Assembly: GCA_016191285.1 (NCBI GenBank)
Contig: JACPPA010000049.1
Coordinates: 41,139-105,138, forward strand
DNA length: 64,000 nt
From: Gammaproteobacteria bacterium
Lineage (GTDB): Bacteria > Pseudomonadota > Gammaproteobacteria > Ga0077536
Direction: 5' to 3'
A program made the translations under genes and the position numbers. Positions 50,292 through 60,166 of the stretch are shown piece by piece. A model generated the notes under the pieces. It was given only the letters and a program-made list of their open reading frames with translations. It was not told where the DNA came from and did no database searches. The number at the start of each line of letters is the position of its first letter. Within the stretch, counting starts at the first letter, position 1.

Positions 50292-52949
50292 TTACCCCGC
50301 CATCTGGCGCAACATGAATTGCAGTACACCGCCGTGCGCGTAGTACTCCCATTCCTTCGCGGTGTTGATGCGTATGCGAGCCTTAAACGTGGTGGCCTTG
50401 CCGTCTGCTTTCTTGGCGTTCACCATTAATTCCGTCGCGCCTTCTTTCAAGCCATCGAAATCGATGACTTCCGTACCGTCCAAGCCTAAGGACAGGGCGG
50501 ATTGGCCCTCGATGAAATTGAGCGGCAGTACGCCCATGCCGACCAAGTTCGCGCGGTGGATGCGCTCAAACGATTCGGAGATCACGGCCTTCACACCGAG
50601 CAGCATCGTGCCTTTGGCGGCCCAATCGCGCGAGGAGCCGGTGCCGTATTCTTTCCCGGCCAGCACCACCAGCGGTACACGAGACGCCTTATACTTCATC
50701 GCCACATCGTAGATCGGCTCGACGGGACCGGCTGCGCCATTCAAATATTTGGACACCCCACCTTCGACACCCGGCGTCATCGCATTCTTGATGCGCGTAT
50801 TGGCGAAGGTGCCGCGCATCATGATTTCGTGATTGCCGCGGCGCGAGCCGTAGGAATTGAAATCCTGCTTTTGCACGCCGTGTTCGCCGAGATATTTACC
50901 GGCGGGAGAATCCTTTTTGATGTCGCCGGCGGGCGAGATGTGATCGGTTGTGATCGAATCGCCGAGCACCGCTAGCACGCGTGCGCCAGTGATAGGTTTG
51001 ATGCCTGGTGGCGTCTTGCTCATGCCGACGAAGTACGGCGGATTCTGCACGTAAGTGCTCTTGGCATCCCAGCTATAGGTTTCGGATTTAGTGACTTTGA
51101 TCGATTGCCAACGCGCGTCGCCCTTGAACACATCGGCATAAGTCGCCTTGAAGAGATCAGCGTTCACCGCTTTGGCGACGGCGATTTGGATTTCCTGCGA
51201 ACTCGGCCAGAGGTCTTTCAAGAACACGTCCTTGCCGTCTTTTCCTTGGCCGAGGGGCTCGCGGGTCAGATCGAGATCAGTGCTACCGGCGAGCGCATAA
51301 GCCACGACCAACGGCGGCGACGCGAGATAGTTCATCCGTACGTCTTGATGCACGCGGCCTTCGAAGTTGCGGTTACCGGAGAGGACCGCCGACACGCTCA
51401 GCTTGTTATCGACAATGGCCTTGCCGATCGACTCATTGAGCGGGCCCGAGTTACCAATACAAGTCGTGCAGCCATAGCCGACGACATTGAAGCCCAGCGC
51501 CTCGAGATCGCCGAGCAAGCCGGCCTTTTTCAGATATTCAGTGACGACCTTCGAGCCCGGCGCCAACGAGGTCTTGACCCACGGTTGGGTTTTTAAGCCC
51601 AATGCGACGGCTTTCCGCGCCAGCAATCCGGCGCCAATCAGTACCGAGGGATTCGAGGTGTTGGTACACGACGTAATCGCCGCGATGACCACCGCGCCGT
51701 CTTTCAGCGCAAAAGTGTTACCGGCATCGGTCACCGCCGCGGCGCCCGCGCTTGGGCGCATCTTCTGCTCGGCTTCGAAGGCCGTGCGGTAATTGGCTTT
51801 GACATCCGATAACAACACGCGATCCTGCGGCCGTTTGGGACCCGCCAGCGACGGTTTAATCGTGCTCAGATCAACGTGCAGCACATCGGTGTATTCGGCC
51901 TCCGGCGAGTCCGGCGTCCACCACAGGCCTTGCACTTCCGCGTAGGCTTTGACGATGGCGATCTGCGTTTCGTTGCGGCCGGTCAGGCGCAGATAGTTCA
52001 AGGTTTCTTCGTCGATCGGGAAGATGCCGCAGGTCGCGCCGTACTCGGGCGCCATATTCGCGATGGTTGAGCGATCCGCGCTCGCCAAATTCGCGAGTCC
52101 GGGGCCGAAGAACTCGACGAACTTCTCGACCACGCCGCGTTTGCGCAGCAACTCGGTCACTGTTAACACCAAATCGGTAGCCGTCGCGCCTTCGGCGAGT
52201 TTGCCGGTGACGCGCACGCCGATCACTTCCGGAATCAACATCGACGAGGGCTGTCCGAGCATGGCGGCTTCCGCTTCGATCCCACCGACGCCCCAACCGA
52301 GGACGCCGATGCCGTTCACCATCGTGGTGTGTGAGTCGGTGCCGAAGCACGAGTCGGGATACAGCAGGCCATCTTTCTCGAACACCACGCGCGCCAGGAA
52401 TTCGATATTGACCTGATGCACGATGCCGGTATCGGGCGGCACCGCCTTGAAATTCTGTAACGCTTCTTGCCCCCAACGCAGGAAGCCATAGCGTTCTTGA
52501 TTGCGTTCGAATTCGACTTTGGCGTTTTTATCGAGCGCATCCGGCGTGCCGTAATAGTCGACCATCACCGAGTGATCGATGACGAGTTCGACGGGGCACA
52601 GCGGATTGACCTGCGAGGCTTGGCCGCCGAGCTGTTTGATCGCATCGCGCATCGCGGCCAAATCGACCACGCAGGGCACGCCGGTGAAATCCTGCAGAAT
52701 GACGCGCGCGGGCGTGAAATTGATGTCCTTCGCCGGTACTTGCTTCAAATCCGCACCGGCCAGGGTTTCGATATCCGCTTTAGTGGTGTTCGCACCGTCC
52801 TCGTGCCGCAATAAATTCTCGAGCAGAATCTTGTAGGAGTAGGGGAGGCGCGCGAGCTTAAAGCGGCCTTCGAGCGCTTTCAGACTGAAATAGTGATAAT
52901 CCTTGGCGCCGACCTTAAGCGTGGTCCGGGCATTGAAGCTATTGGTCAT
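50292..52949 (-). CDS. acnA: Aconitate hydratase AcnA
   Basis: An 885-residue aconitase of the AcnA/IRP type. [4Fe-4S]-ligand cysteines lie in ITSCTNTSNP (about 444) and GCTTCIGNSGPL (about 507). The substrate-binding DSHTTMVNGIGVLGWGVGGI and the swivel-domain GDSITTDHISPAGDI are intact. It interconverts citrate and isocitrate in the TCA cycle. CGGAG precedes ATG 52949. It is monocistronic; downstream 50029-50291 has no gene. Confidence 0.97.
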   Translation of the reverse strand: MTNSFNARTTLKVGAKDYHYFSLKALEGRFKLARLPYSYKILLENLLRHEDGANTTKADIETLAGADLKQVPAKDINFTPARVILQDFTGVPCVVDLAAMRDAIKQLGGQASQVNPLCPVELVIDHSVMVDYYGTPDALDKNAKVEFERNQERYGFLRWGQEALQNFKAVPPDTGIVHQVNIEFLARVVFEKDGLLYPDSCFGTDSHTTMVNGIGVLGWGVGGIEAEAAMLGQPSSMLIPEVIGVRVTGKLAEGATATDLVLTVTELLRKRGVVEKFVEFFGPGLANLASADRSTIANMAPEYGATCGIFPIDEETLNYLRLTGRNETQIAIVKAYAEVQGLWWTPDSPEAEYTDVLHVDLSTIKPSLAGPKRPQDRVLLSDVKANYRTAFEAEQKMRPSAGAAAVTDAGNTFALKDGAVVIAAITSCTNTSNPSVLIGAGLLARKAVALGLKTQPWVKTSLAPGSKVVTEYLKKAGLLGDLEALGFNVVGYGCTTCIGNSGPLNESIGKAIVDNKLSVSAVLSGNRNFEGRVHQDVRMNYLASPPLVVAYALAGSTDLDLTREPLGQGKDGKDVFLKDLWPSSQEIQIAVAKAVNADLFKATYADVFKGDARWQSIKVTKSETYSWDAKSTYVQNPPYFVGMSKTPPGIKPITGARVLAVLGDSITTDHISPAGDIKKDSPAGKYLGEHGVQKQDFNSYGSRRGNHEIMMRGTFANTRIKNAMTPGVEGGVSKYLNGAAGPVEPIYDVAMKYKASRVPLVVLAGKEYGTGSSRDWAAKGTMLLGVKAVISESFERIHRANLVGMGVLPLNFIEGQSALSLGLDGTEVIDFDGLKEGATELMVNAKKADGKATTFKARIRINTAKEWEYYAHGGVLQFMLRQMAG

Positions 52950-52989
52950 CGGAACTCCGTTAATTATCTTAAGGATAAGAGGCGCCGCA

Positions 52990-54150
52990 TTATCGGCAAT
53001 CTTGCGTGGTTGTTGTAGTACGGCGCGGTAAGGCGTCGGTGACGTCGATAATTCCGCCGCCTAAGCACACCTCGTCCGCGTAGAAAACGACGGATTGGCC
53101 CGGCGTCACCGCCCGCTGTGGGCGGTCGAAGATCGCTTGCACAATGTGGTCGTCGACCGCCTCGACCACGCAATCCTGATCCGCTTGGCGATAGCGGGTT
53201 TTGGCCCGGCAGCGTAGTGGAAATCTGGGGGCGGTGCCGGCCACCCAGGTCACCTGACCGGCGATGAGCGCGTGGCTTAATAACGCCGGATGGTCGTGGC
53301 CTTGGGCCACGGTGAGTTCGTTGCGCGTCACGTCTTTGCCGACTACATACCAGGCGCCTTCGGCGGCGCCTTTTACGCCACCGACGCGTAAACCTTCGCG
53401 CTGCCCCAGCGTGTAATAGACCACGCCAGCGTGTTCGCCTAAGTCCCGGCCATCGACACTTAGAATTCGCCCCGGTTGCGCCGGCAGGTAACGGCTCAAG
53501 AATTCACGAAAGCGTTGCTCGCCGATGAAACAAATTCCGGTGCTGTCTTTCTTATCGTGGGTAATAAGTCCGCGTTGCTGGGCGAGATCGCGGACGGCCG
53601 ATTTCAATCGATCGCCAATCGGGAAACAGGTCGCGGCGAGTTCGGCCTGGCCGAGGGTGTACAAAAAATAACTTTGGTCCTTGGCAGGATCATCGCCCTT
53701 CAGCAGTTCCAATTGATCGCCGCGCCGACGGATCCGCGCGTAATGACCGGTGGCGATCAGGTGTCCACCGAGCGCGCGGGCGTGTTCGAGAAAAGCCTTG
53801 AACTTCACTTCCCTATTGCATAGGACGTCGGGATTCGGCGTGCGGCCGCGAGCGTACTCCGCCAAAAAGTCGGCGAACACGCCGTCCCAGTAAGCCTGCG
53901 AGAGGTCCACCGTGTTGAGCGGAATGTCGAGTCGTTCGCAGACTTCTAGCGCGTCAGCTACGTCGTCTTCCCAGCGACAAGGCCCGTCCGCTAATGGTTC
54001 GTTCCAGTTTTTCATGAACACCGCGGAGACTTGATAGCCGGCGTCTTTCAATAACAGCGCGCTGACCGAGGAATCCACGCCGCCCGAAATTGCCACCACC
54101 ACGTGACCGTTCGCGGGCGATAAATGACTGGTCTTAGAAGCGAAGGTCAT
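52990..54150 (-). CDS. mnmA: tRNA-specific 2-thiouridylase MnmA
   Basis: A 386-residue MnmA, full length. PP-loop VAISGGVDSSVSALLL (about 18-33), PNPDVLCNREVKFKAFL with the catalytic Cys, DQSYFLYTLGQ, GICFIGEQRFREFL and a second catalytic Cys in RCRAKTRYRQ near 330. It thiolates uridine-34 of tRNA-Lys, -Glu and -Gln. The start at 54150 overlaps the Nudix gene by 17 bases, as in the E. coli nudJ-mnmA pair. Confidence 0.97.
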   Translation of the reverse strand: MTFASKTSHLSPANGHVVVAISGGVDSSVSALLLKDAGYQVSAVFMKNWNEPLADGPCRWEDDVADALEVCERLDIPLNTVDLSQAYWDGVFADFLAEYARGRTPNPDVLCNREVKFKAFLEHARALGGHLIATGHYARIRRRGDQLELLKGDDPAKDQSYFLYTLGQAELAATCFPIGDRLKSAVRDLAQQRGLITHDKKDSTGICFIGEQRFREFLSRYLPAQPGRILSVDGRDLGEHAGVVYYTLGQREGLRVGGVKGAAEGAWYVVGKDVTRNELTVAQGHDHPALLSHALIAGQVTWVAGTAPRFPLRCRAKTRYRQADQDCVVEAVDDHIVQAIFDRPQRAVTPGQSVVFYADEVCLGGGIIDVTDALPRRTTTTTQDCR

Positions 54151-54592
54151 TAATGAGCGACAGCGGATACCGCGTGCCAGCGCGATAATCGTCGATACAC
54201 CGCAGCACCAGCGGACTGCGGTGCTTCGCTGACTCCGCGGCGAGTTCGTCGCGCGTCAACCACAGGGTACGAATAATTTCGGTGTCCAATACGCGCGCCG
54301 GATCGTGTTTCAGCAACCGGCCATGAAAGCAGAATCGTAGATAGGTAATCGCACTGTCGGGCGGCTGCATCAAATACACGCCGACTAGGCCCAGTGGTTC
54401 GATATGCCACGCGCTTTCTTCCAGCGTTTCGCGGCACACGGCCTGAATCAGGGTCTCGCCTGCATCAAGGTGGCCGGCCGGTTGGTTATAAACGGCCCGT
54501 CCATTATCCAGTTCCTCGACCAGCAGAAAGCGACCTTCCCGCTCCAGGATGGCGGCGACGACGGTGTTTGGTTTCCAGAATTCGTTGGTCAT
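54134..54592 (-). CDS. nudJ: Nudix hydrolase NudJ
   Basis: A 152-residue Nudix hydrolase. The Nudix box spans GHLDAGETLIQAVCRETLEE (G-x5-E-x7-REUxEE) near 40-60, and FLLVEELDNGRAVYNQPAGH is the first strand. NudJ dephosphorylates thiamine and other pyrophosphates and nucleotides. Its 3' end overlaps mnmA by 17 bases, an arrangement conserved with E. coli, which supports the name. GGGGA precedes ATG 54592. Confidence 0.92.
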   Translation of the reverse strand: MTNEFWKPNTVVAAILEREGRFLLVEELDNGRAVYNQPAGHLDAGETLIQAVCRETLEESAWHIEPLGLVGVYLMQPPDSAITYLRFCFHGRLLKHDPARVLDTEIIRTLWLTRDELAAESAKHRSPLVLRCIDDYRAGTRYPLSLINDLRF

Positions 54593-54609
54593 AGGTCCCC
54601 CTCACCCCA

Positions 54610-54634
54610 GCCCGCTCCCGCGAGGGGAGCGGGC
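54610..54634. repeat. Hairpin between yhdP and nudJ
   Basis: GCCCGCTCCC and GGGAGCGGGC around five bases (GCGAG), in the 82-base gap between yhdP and nudJ. It belongs to the common CCTCACCCC-type dispersed hairpins. No T-run follows, so it may or may not terminate. Confidence 0.5.
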
Positions 54635-54674
54635 GCATGGTCACTCCGGCCCGCTCTTCCGACGGGAAGTGTTG

Positions 54675-57600
54675 TCAAAGGCGTTCAACTTTCGGATTCG
54701 TCCAACCGCCGGTTATCGAATAGCGCTTCTGCAAGAATTTGTCGACTTGCTCCGGGATCGATTTAAACACCTTTTGACCGAGATAGATCGCGGCGCCAAC
54801 GCCGATGCCGGCCGGTCCAAAAAAAGCGCTGGCGAGCGGAATGCTTTTCGACAGCGAAGGCGTGACCACGGCAAGCTGGTCGTAATCCTGCTGAGCTAAG
54901 CCGGTGCGCCCGGAAATTTCCACCTTGGCCGAGGGACCTTCCATGTACAAGCTGTTGGTATAGGCGTTGCCTTGCTGCAATTCGAACCAGCCTTCGATAT
55001 GGTCGAAGACGAAACCCTTTTCGAACAAATCGGCAAAATCAAACGACAGGCGGCGCGGTAACGTTTGCAGGCTCAACAGTCCGAAAAGGCGTCCGCTGCC
55101 GGGTTCGATATCGAGCAAGCGACCTTTGCCGACGCGCAAATTCAATTTGCCATCGAGGCGATCGAGCGTGAAATCGGCCGGCGTTCCATGCCACGCGGCT
55201 TCGATGTCGAGTTGGGTTTCGCCGCCGTCGATGGCTTGGGCGTTGTAGCCGAAATGCTGGAGTATCGGGCCGAGCGCTTCGCCTTTTAACCCGATCGTGA
55301 ATTGCGATTGATGATTCGCGCCCGCCACGGTCCAGCGACCCGTCGCGTGCATTTGAAAGGCCGGGTTTTGAAATAACAACGACTGGAGATCGAGGCCATC
55401 CGCGAGACGCTGGGTCGCGAACGCGGCTTGGCCAAGATCAATATCGTGATATTTGAACGATGCGCAGGCCATCGCCAAGGCAGGCATGCGTCGCGGATCA
55501 ACCGCGCTTTGCCCGTCGTCGCTTTTGACCGGCGCGAGCCACAGCCGATCGAAATTCAACGTGAGCGGCGCCTGCGCCAGGTCCGCCGGAATAGTCACAT
55601 CGCCAGCCGCGCGTGCGCTGTCGACATGCACACGCCACGCCACCGCATCACGATGTCCGTTGAGCGCGACGTGGTCGAAGTCCTGCCCCAAGGTGTGAAG
55701 ATTGGCGACTTTAATGTCGAAGGCCATCGGCAGCGACAGCGTCGGTAGGGTTGCGTCGCGCATCAGCGCGGCCCATTCGCCCAGCGGCAGCGTGTTGAGA
55801 TCGCCATGGACATAGAGTCCGTCGTGGGTAAGCGCTGGGGCGTTCGGCCCCAAGGCCACATCGACCCGGGATACCTGCGATCCGCCGGCCGTGGGGATTT
55901 GCTCGAGCATTAGGTGCAAGGTGTCGCCGAGGGCAAGCTGCGTGGTGTGGGCGTCGGGCGCGCCGAGCGTCGCCTCGATGCGAAGTGGTAGCCGATCATT
56001 CGCACTTTTGCCGAACGGCCACGGCAACCCGACCGCGAGGCCGACGAGGGTGGATTCGAGTACCAGTTGCTGCGGCCGCTCAGGCGCGTGGGGGACGGTC
56101 AACACGGCCTGCCACGGCGCCGCCCCGCGCAGCGCGTCGAGTTTGCGGTTAATCGCCAACCAGTGATGCACATACGGCGCGTAATGCTTCAAATGACCGA
56201 GCAGTTGTGTCGCATTGGAGGTGCCAGTCATCCGGAATTCACTATCGTGACTGGGATCGCCTATGCCGCCACTGACCCGCAAGCCGACGTGTTCGCCGCG
56301 GTAGTTCGCGGTTAACGCTGCGCCATGCCATGCATCGTGTGTAAAACTCAAGTTGCCTTTTAAATCATCGATCGCGACGTGATGGCGTGCCGAGCGCAGC
56401 GTGTTTCCATCGAACGCAATTTGCCCGAGGACGCTGGTTTTGCCGCCTACGTGCAGACCTAAATTCATGTCGAGTGTGAGGTCGAAGGGTCCGTCGATTT
56501 CGAGATCGGCGAGTTCGGTCAGCGCGCCGTGCAAGGGACTCTCGCGCAAGACGTGCAGCGCATCGGTCAACGTCGCGCGGACGGTACCGTTCACCAGCAG
56601 GATGGGTTCCAGGCTAAAAATATCCGCGATTGAATAATGGGCCTGGCGCAACGGCGAATCGAAGAACAGCGCCTGCGTCAGTTCGCCGCTTAAGTGGCGG
56701 CCGCGAAAGGCAAGCGTACTGTCGACATCAGTAGCGAGCGGCCAATGTTCCGAGTAACGGAGTTCGACGTCCTCGACCGTGAAATCCGCGCTGAACAAAC
56801 CATCGTGATCGAACGGGAAGGCGTCCAGCGGACCGCGCAAGGTCAAACGGCCTGATTTAAGTACGCCGCCAACAAAGGCGGTGCGCAGCCAATGATCGCC
56901 GTGCGGATGCATGACTTCGCGCGGCATGAATTCGTTAAAGCGTGTGAGATCGCCGGTCCCCAGGCTGACTTCCAGATCGACCAGCGGCGAAGTATCGCCG
57001 CTGTGCTCGATGCTGCCCGCCAGCTGCAACGGAAAATCATTCACCATTGCCGCGAGGTCTAGCGACGAATGCAGCGAAGCATCGGTTGCCGTCGTCCAGC
57101 GCAGCGCGCCGGTTAAAGCGCTGACGGTAAGCGGCGCGACGAGGCGCGGATGGTGCACGACGAATTCGGCGTTTACCGCGTTTATCGCGCCGCCGCTGGT
57201 ATTCACGGCAAAACGCGCCGTCAGCCCTGTAAGGTCCGACCCCAACGCCGTGCTGAGCGCCAACGCGTCCACCTGCCCACTGGCATACCACATTGCCGCA
57301 GCGGCGTGATCGACGCCTACCCGCAAATCCCGCAGTTCACCGCTGGCGTTCGGTACGGCGCTGCGTGCGGGCGCTGGCAGCCAGTCTGGCGGTAACCAGT
57401 CCGCGATGAGCTTCACCGCGGCCAACGGCATCCGATCGGCGCTCAAACGGAAACGATGGGTGGCGGGCGCGTAATGCACGCGCCAATCCAGCGGCGCAGG
57501 CGATGTGTCGACGGCAAATTCGGTGACGTTCAGCGCCAGTGCATTCGCCTGCCACGTTCCGGCGCCGCGCGCCATAACTGTTGAACGCTTCGCGGTTGGC

Positions 57601-58427
57601 GAAGGGGCGACCATCGACGTTGGCGATTCAAGTGCAAACACAAACTGCAGCGGTGCAAACGCCGACCATTGCAAGGCGAGTTTCAACGCGCCGACGAGTG
57701 GTTGCGGCGGGGCGATCCGCGGGATCAGCGCGTGCGCGGCCGCCGCGACATCGAGCGCCGGGCTCGCCACCCGCAGTTCAAACGGCGCGTCGGCCTGCTG
57801 CGGAAGTTGCAGTTCGAAATCGATGGCGGCCGCCAGCGGATCAAGGCGCGCCGTCGTTCCGCGCACCGTGGTGCGCGCGCGATCGCGGGTGATCGCCAAC
57901 GTCGCCGCGTTGATCTTAAGCGGCGCAAAAATTCCGCGTTGGTCGGTGACGACGACGTCCGCCTTGGCCACCGTCAACCGCTGTTGGTGCATCAGCCATT
58001 GCGCGAATTGCGCGTTGCCCGCGTGGAAACCGCGCACACTGAAGTGGCCGTCTGGCGCCCGTTCGATCGCCATCCGCACCCCGCTTAAGACCAGTCCTGC
58101 AAGTTCCACGTGACGTTTACGCAGACTTGAAAAGGGCGCGATGGTGGCTTCGGCGGCATCAAAATGCAGTGCTTCGACGGCTCGCGCCATGGGTTCGTTA
58201 ACGCGGATGTCGTAGCCGGTGATGACGGGTAACCCGCGACGCCAGGCAGTGGCCACGCGGCCAATGGTGATCGGCGCCCCGAGGTAGTCGCTCAACCAGC
58301 GTTCGATGCGCGGGCGTTCGGGTTCGAGATTTGCCAGCACTACGCGCAGCGCCGACAAACCCAACGCGCTCGTCAGCGTCAGGATCGCGAATCCCGCCCA
58401 TGCCAATTTAAGCCAACGCCGAACCAT
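54675..58427 (-). CDS. yhdP: YhdP family protein (AsmA/TamB-like lipid transport)
   Basis: A 1250-residue protein, the length of YhdP. One N-terminal membrane helix (WLKLAWAGFAILTLTSALGL) is followed by a very long periplasmic beta-rich region with repeated strands and the DUF3971/AsmA-like C-terminal region (GKGRLLDIEPGSGRLFGLLS, LPRRLSFDFADLFEKGFVFD, then GPAGIGVGAAIYLGQKVF). YhdP bridges the inner and outer membranes and moves phospholipids, with TamB and YdbH. It sits eight bases after rng, the same pair as in E. coli (rng-yhdP). Confidence 0.95.
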   Translation of the reverse strand: MVRRWLKLAWAGFAILTLTSALGLSALRVVLANLEPERPRIERWLSDYLGAPITIGRVATAWRRGLPVITGYDIRVNEPMARAVEALHFDAAEATIAPFSSLRKRHVELAGLVLSGVRMAIERAPDGHFSVRGFHAGNAQFAQWLMHQQRLTVAKADVVVTDQRGIFAPLKINAATLAITRDRARTTVRGTTARLDPLAAAIDFELQLPQQADAPFELRVASPALDVAAAAHALIPRIAPPQPLVGALKLALQWSAFAPLQFVFALESPTSMVAPSPTAKRSTVMARGAGTWQANALALNVTEFAVDTSPAPLDWRVHYAPATHRFRLSADRMPLAAVKLIADWLPPDWLPAPARSAVPNASGELRDLRVGVDHAAAAMWYASGQVDALALSTALGSDLTGLTARFAVNTSGGAINAVNAEFVVHHPRLVAPLTVSALTGALRWTTATDASLHSSLDLAAMVNDFPLQLAGSIEHSGDTSPLVDLEVSLGTGDLTRFNEFMPREVMHPHGDHWLRTAFVGGVLKSGRLTLRGPLDAFPFDHDGLFSADFTVEDVELRYSEHWPLATDVDSTLAFRGRHLSGELTQALFFDSPLRQAHYSIADIFSLEPILLVNGTVRATLTDALHVLRESPLHGALTELADLEIDGPFDLTLDMNLGLHVGGKTSVLGQIAFDGNTLRSARHHVAIDDLKGNLSFTHDAWHGAALTANYRGEHVGLRVSGGIGDPSHDSEFRMTGTSNATQLLGHLKHYAPYVHHWLAINRKLDALRGAAPWQAVLTVPHAPERPQQLVLESTLVGLAVGLPWPFGKSANDRLPLRIEATLGAPDAHTTQLALGDTLHLMLEQIPTAGGSQVSRVDVALGPNAPALTHDGLYVHGDLNTLPLGEWAALMRDATLPTLSLPMAFDIKVANLHTLGQDFDHVALNGHRDAVAWRVHVDSARAAGDVTIPADLAQAPLTLNFDRLWLAPVKSDDGQSAVDPRRMPALAMACASFKYHDIDLGQAAFATQRLADGLDLQSLLFQNPAFQMHATGRWTVAGANHQSQFTIGLKGEALGPILQHFGYNAQAIDGGETQLDIEAAWHGTPADFTLDRLDGKLNLRVGKGRLLDIEPGSGRLFGLLSLQTLPRRLSFDFADLFEKGFVFDHIEGWFELQQGNAYTNSLYMEGPSAKVEISGRTGLAQQDYDQLAVVTPSLSKSIPLASAFFGPAGIGVGAAIYLGQKVFKSIPEQVDKFLQKRYSITGGWTNPKVERL

Positions 58428-58435
58428 GCCGTGCG

Positions 58436-59959
58436 CTACAACAAGACGACGTCGTACTGCTCTTGAGTGTACGTGCTCTCAACCTGAAAACGGATTGGAA
58501 TGCCGATAAACACTTCCAACTCCGCGATACTGGTGGATTCTTCATCGAGCAATAGATCGACCACGGTTTGCGAGGCGACGACCAGCAATTTCCGCGCATC
58601 GAACTGTCGCTGCTCGCGGAGAATTTCGCGGAAAAGTTCATAACAGACAGTTTCTGCCGATTTGATTGAGCCGCGCGCATTGCAGGTGGGGCACGGCTCA
58701 CACAGCACATGCTCCAGGCTTTCGCGCGTCCGTTTGCGCGTGATCTGCACCAACCCCAGGGAGGTCACATCGCTGACGGAAATTTTCGAGTGATCGCGCT
58801 CGAGACTCTTTTCGAGCGCGCGCAACACTTGGCGGCGATGCTCGTCTTCCACCATGTCGATAAAGTCGACAATGATGATACCGCCCAGGTTCCTTAATCG
58901 GAGCTGACGCGCTATCGCCTGGGCCGCCTCAAGATTGGTTTTGAAGATGGTCTCTTCCAAGTTGCGATGACCGACAAAACCGCCGGTATTCACGTCGATG
59001 GTCGTCATGGCTTCGGTTTGATCGAGCACCAAATGTCCACCCGATTTCAAATCGACCTTGCGTTGCAAGGCGCGTTGGATTTCATCTTCGGTGGAGTAGA
59101 GATCGAGGATCGGCCGTTCGCCCGGGTAATGCTCAATGAGGGGTGCGAGTTCCGGCGTGAATTCTTCGGCGAACGCCGTCACCTTGGTGAAGGTCTCGCG
59201 CGAGTCGACCCGAATTTTTTCGGCTTGCGTCGCCGATAGATCGCGAATAATACGCAACACCAGTGGCAGATCTTCATACACTGCACACGGCGGTTGCGCA
59301 AGCTTCAGGCGTTCTTCGATTGAGCTCCATAGCCGCAGCAGGAACAACATGTCCGCTTGAAGGTCAGCGGCGGCGGCGCCTTCCGCCGCCGTGCGGACGA
59401 TAAACCCGCCGGTACGCGGCTCTTTCGGTCCGGCGCTTGGCGTGCGTGATTCGTCGAGCGGCGCGCTCAACGGGCTCAAATTAGGTTGGAGTCCGAGGAC
59501 GATATCGCGCAAGCGGCGACGTTCCTCTTCCTGCTCGATGCGCTGCGAAATGCCCAACGAATTCGAATACGGCATGAACACCAAATAGCGCGACGGAATA
59601 CTGATGTAGGTGCTGAGGCGCGCCCCTTTGGTGCCGAGAGGCTCCTTCGTTACCTGCACGAGGATTTGCTGACCTTCGTGTACCGCCTGTTCGATGGGGA
59701 CCTCGATGCCGGTCGCTTCTTTCCGCGCATCGGCGCTCTCGATATCCGACACATGTAAAAATGCCGCCCGTTGCAGTCCGATATCGACAAACGCCGCACC
59801 CATTCCCGGTAACACGCGGTTGATGCGGCCCAGATAAATATTGCCGACGAAGCCGCGGCGGCGCGCCCGCTCGATTAAAACTTCCTGCAGGACGCCATTT
59901 TCGACAAAGGCAACGCGTGTCTCTTGCGGCGTGACATTTACTAAAATTTCTTCGGACAT
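58436..59959 (-). CDS. rng: Ribonuclease G
   Basis: A 507-residue RNase E/G family endonuclease of RNase G size. Start MSEEILVNVTPQETRVAFVE, S1 domain (GFVGNIYLGRINRVLPGMGAA), the metal-binding DNase I-like part (TIDVNTGGFVGHRNLEETIF and IIIVDFIDMVEDEHR) and the zinc link CEPCPTCNARG (CPxC). The open frame to 60109 is not family sequence, so ATG 59959 is used. It processes rRNA and degrades mRNA. It is divergent from the GlgC-like gene and co-transcribed with yhdP. Confidence 0.96.
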   Translation of the reverse strand: MSEEILVNVTPQETRVAFVENGVLQEVLIERARRRGFVGNIYLGRINRVLPGMGAAFVDIGLQRAAFLHVSDIESADARKEATGIEVPIEQAVHEGQQILVQVTKEPLGTKGARLSTYISIPSRYLVFMPYSNSLGISQRIEQEEERRRLRDIVLGLQPNLSPLSAPLDESRTPSAGPKEPRTGGFIVRTAAEGAAAADLQADMLFLLRLWSSIEERLKLAQPPCAVYEDLPLVLRIIRDLSATQAEKIRVDSRETFTKVTAFAEEFTPELAPLIEHYPGERPILDLYSTEDEIQRALQRKVDLKSGGHLVLDQTEAMTTIDVNTGGFVGHRNLEETIFKTNLEAAQAIARQLRLRNLGGIIIVDFIDMVEDEHRRQVLRALEKSLERDHSKISVSDVTSLGLVQITRKRTRESLEHVLCEPCPTCNARGSIKSAETVCYELFREILREQRQFDARKLLVVASQTVVDLLLDEESTSIAELEVFIGIPIRFQVESTYTQEQYDVVLL

Positions 59960-60122
59960 GATCCTGATGCTGGTGACGGAGCTGCGGTGTGCGGCGGAAC
60001 GCGTAAGATAACTGTTTAATTCATAAGCGCCTATCCCATTTTTGCAGTGTCGACGGCGAGTCGTTGTTCGGACCGTGCAGGACGGTTGATCGTCCGTCGC
60101 CACCCTCATCGAGCATCAGCGC

Positions 60123-60150
60123 TTTCCACTTCGCTGGCGCGGCGTATAAT
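60123..60150 (+). promoter_or_regulatory. Candidate sigma-70 promoter for GlgC-like gene
   Basis: A perfect -10 hexamer TATAAT (60145-60150) with TTTCCA (60123-60128, 4 of 6 matches to TTGACA) 16 bases upstream. Transcription would begin near 60157, so the GlgC-like mRNA would be almost leaderless if ATG 60167 is used. Confidence 0.5.
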
Positions 60151-60166
60151 GCGCGCGCTTAACGCC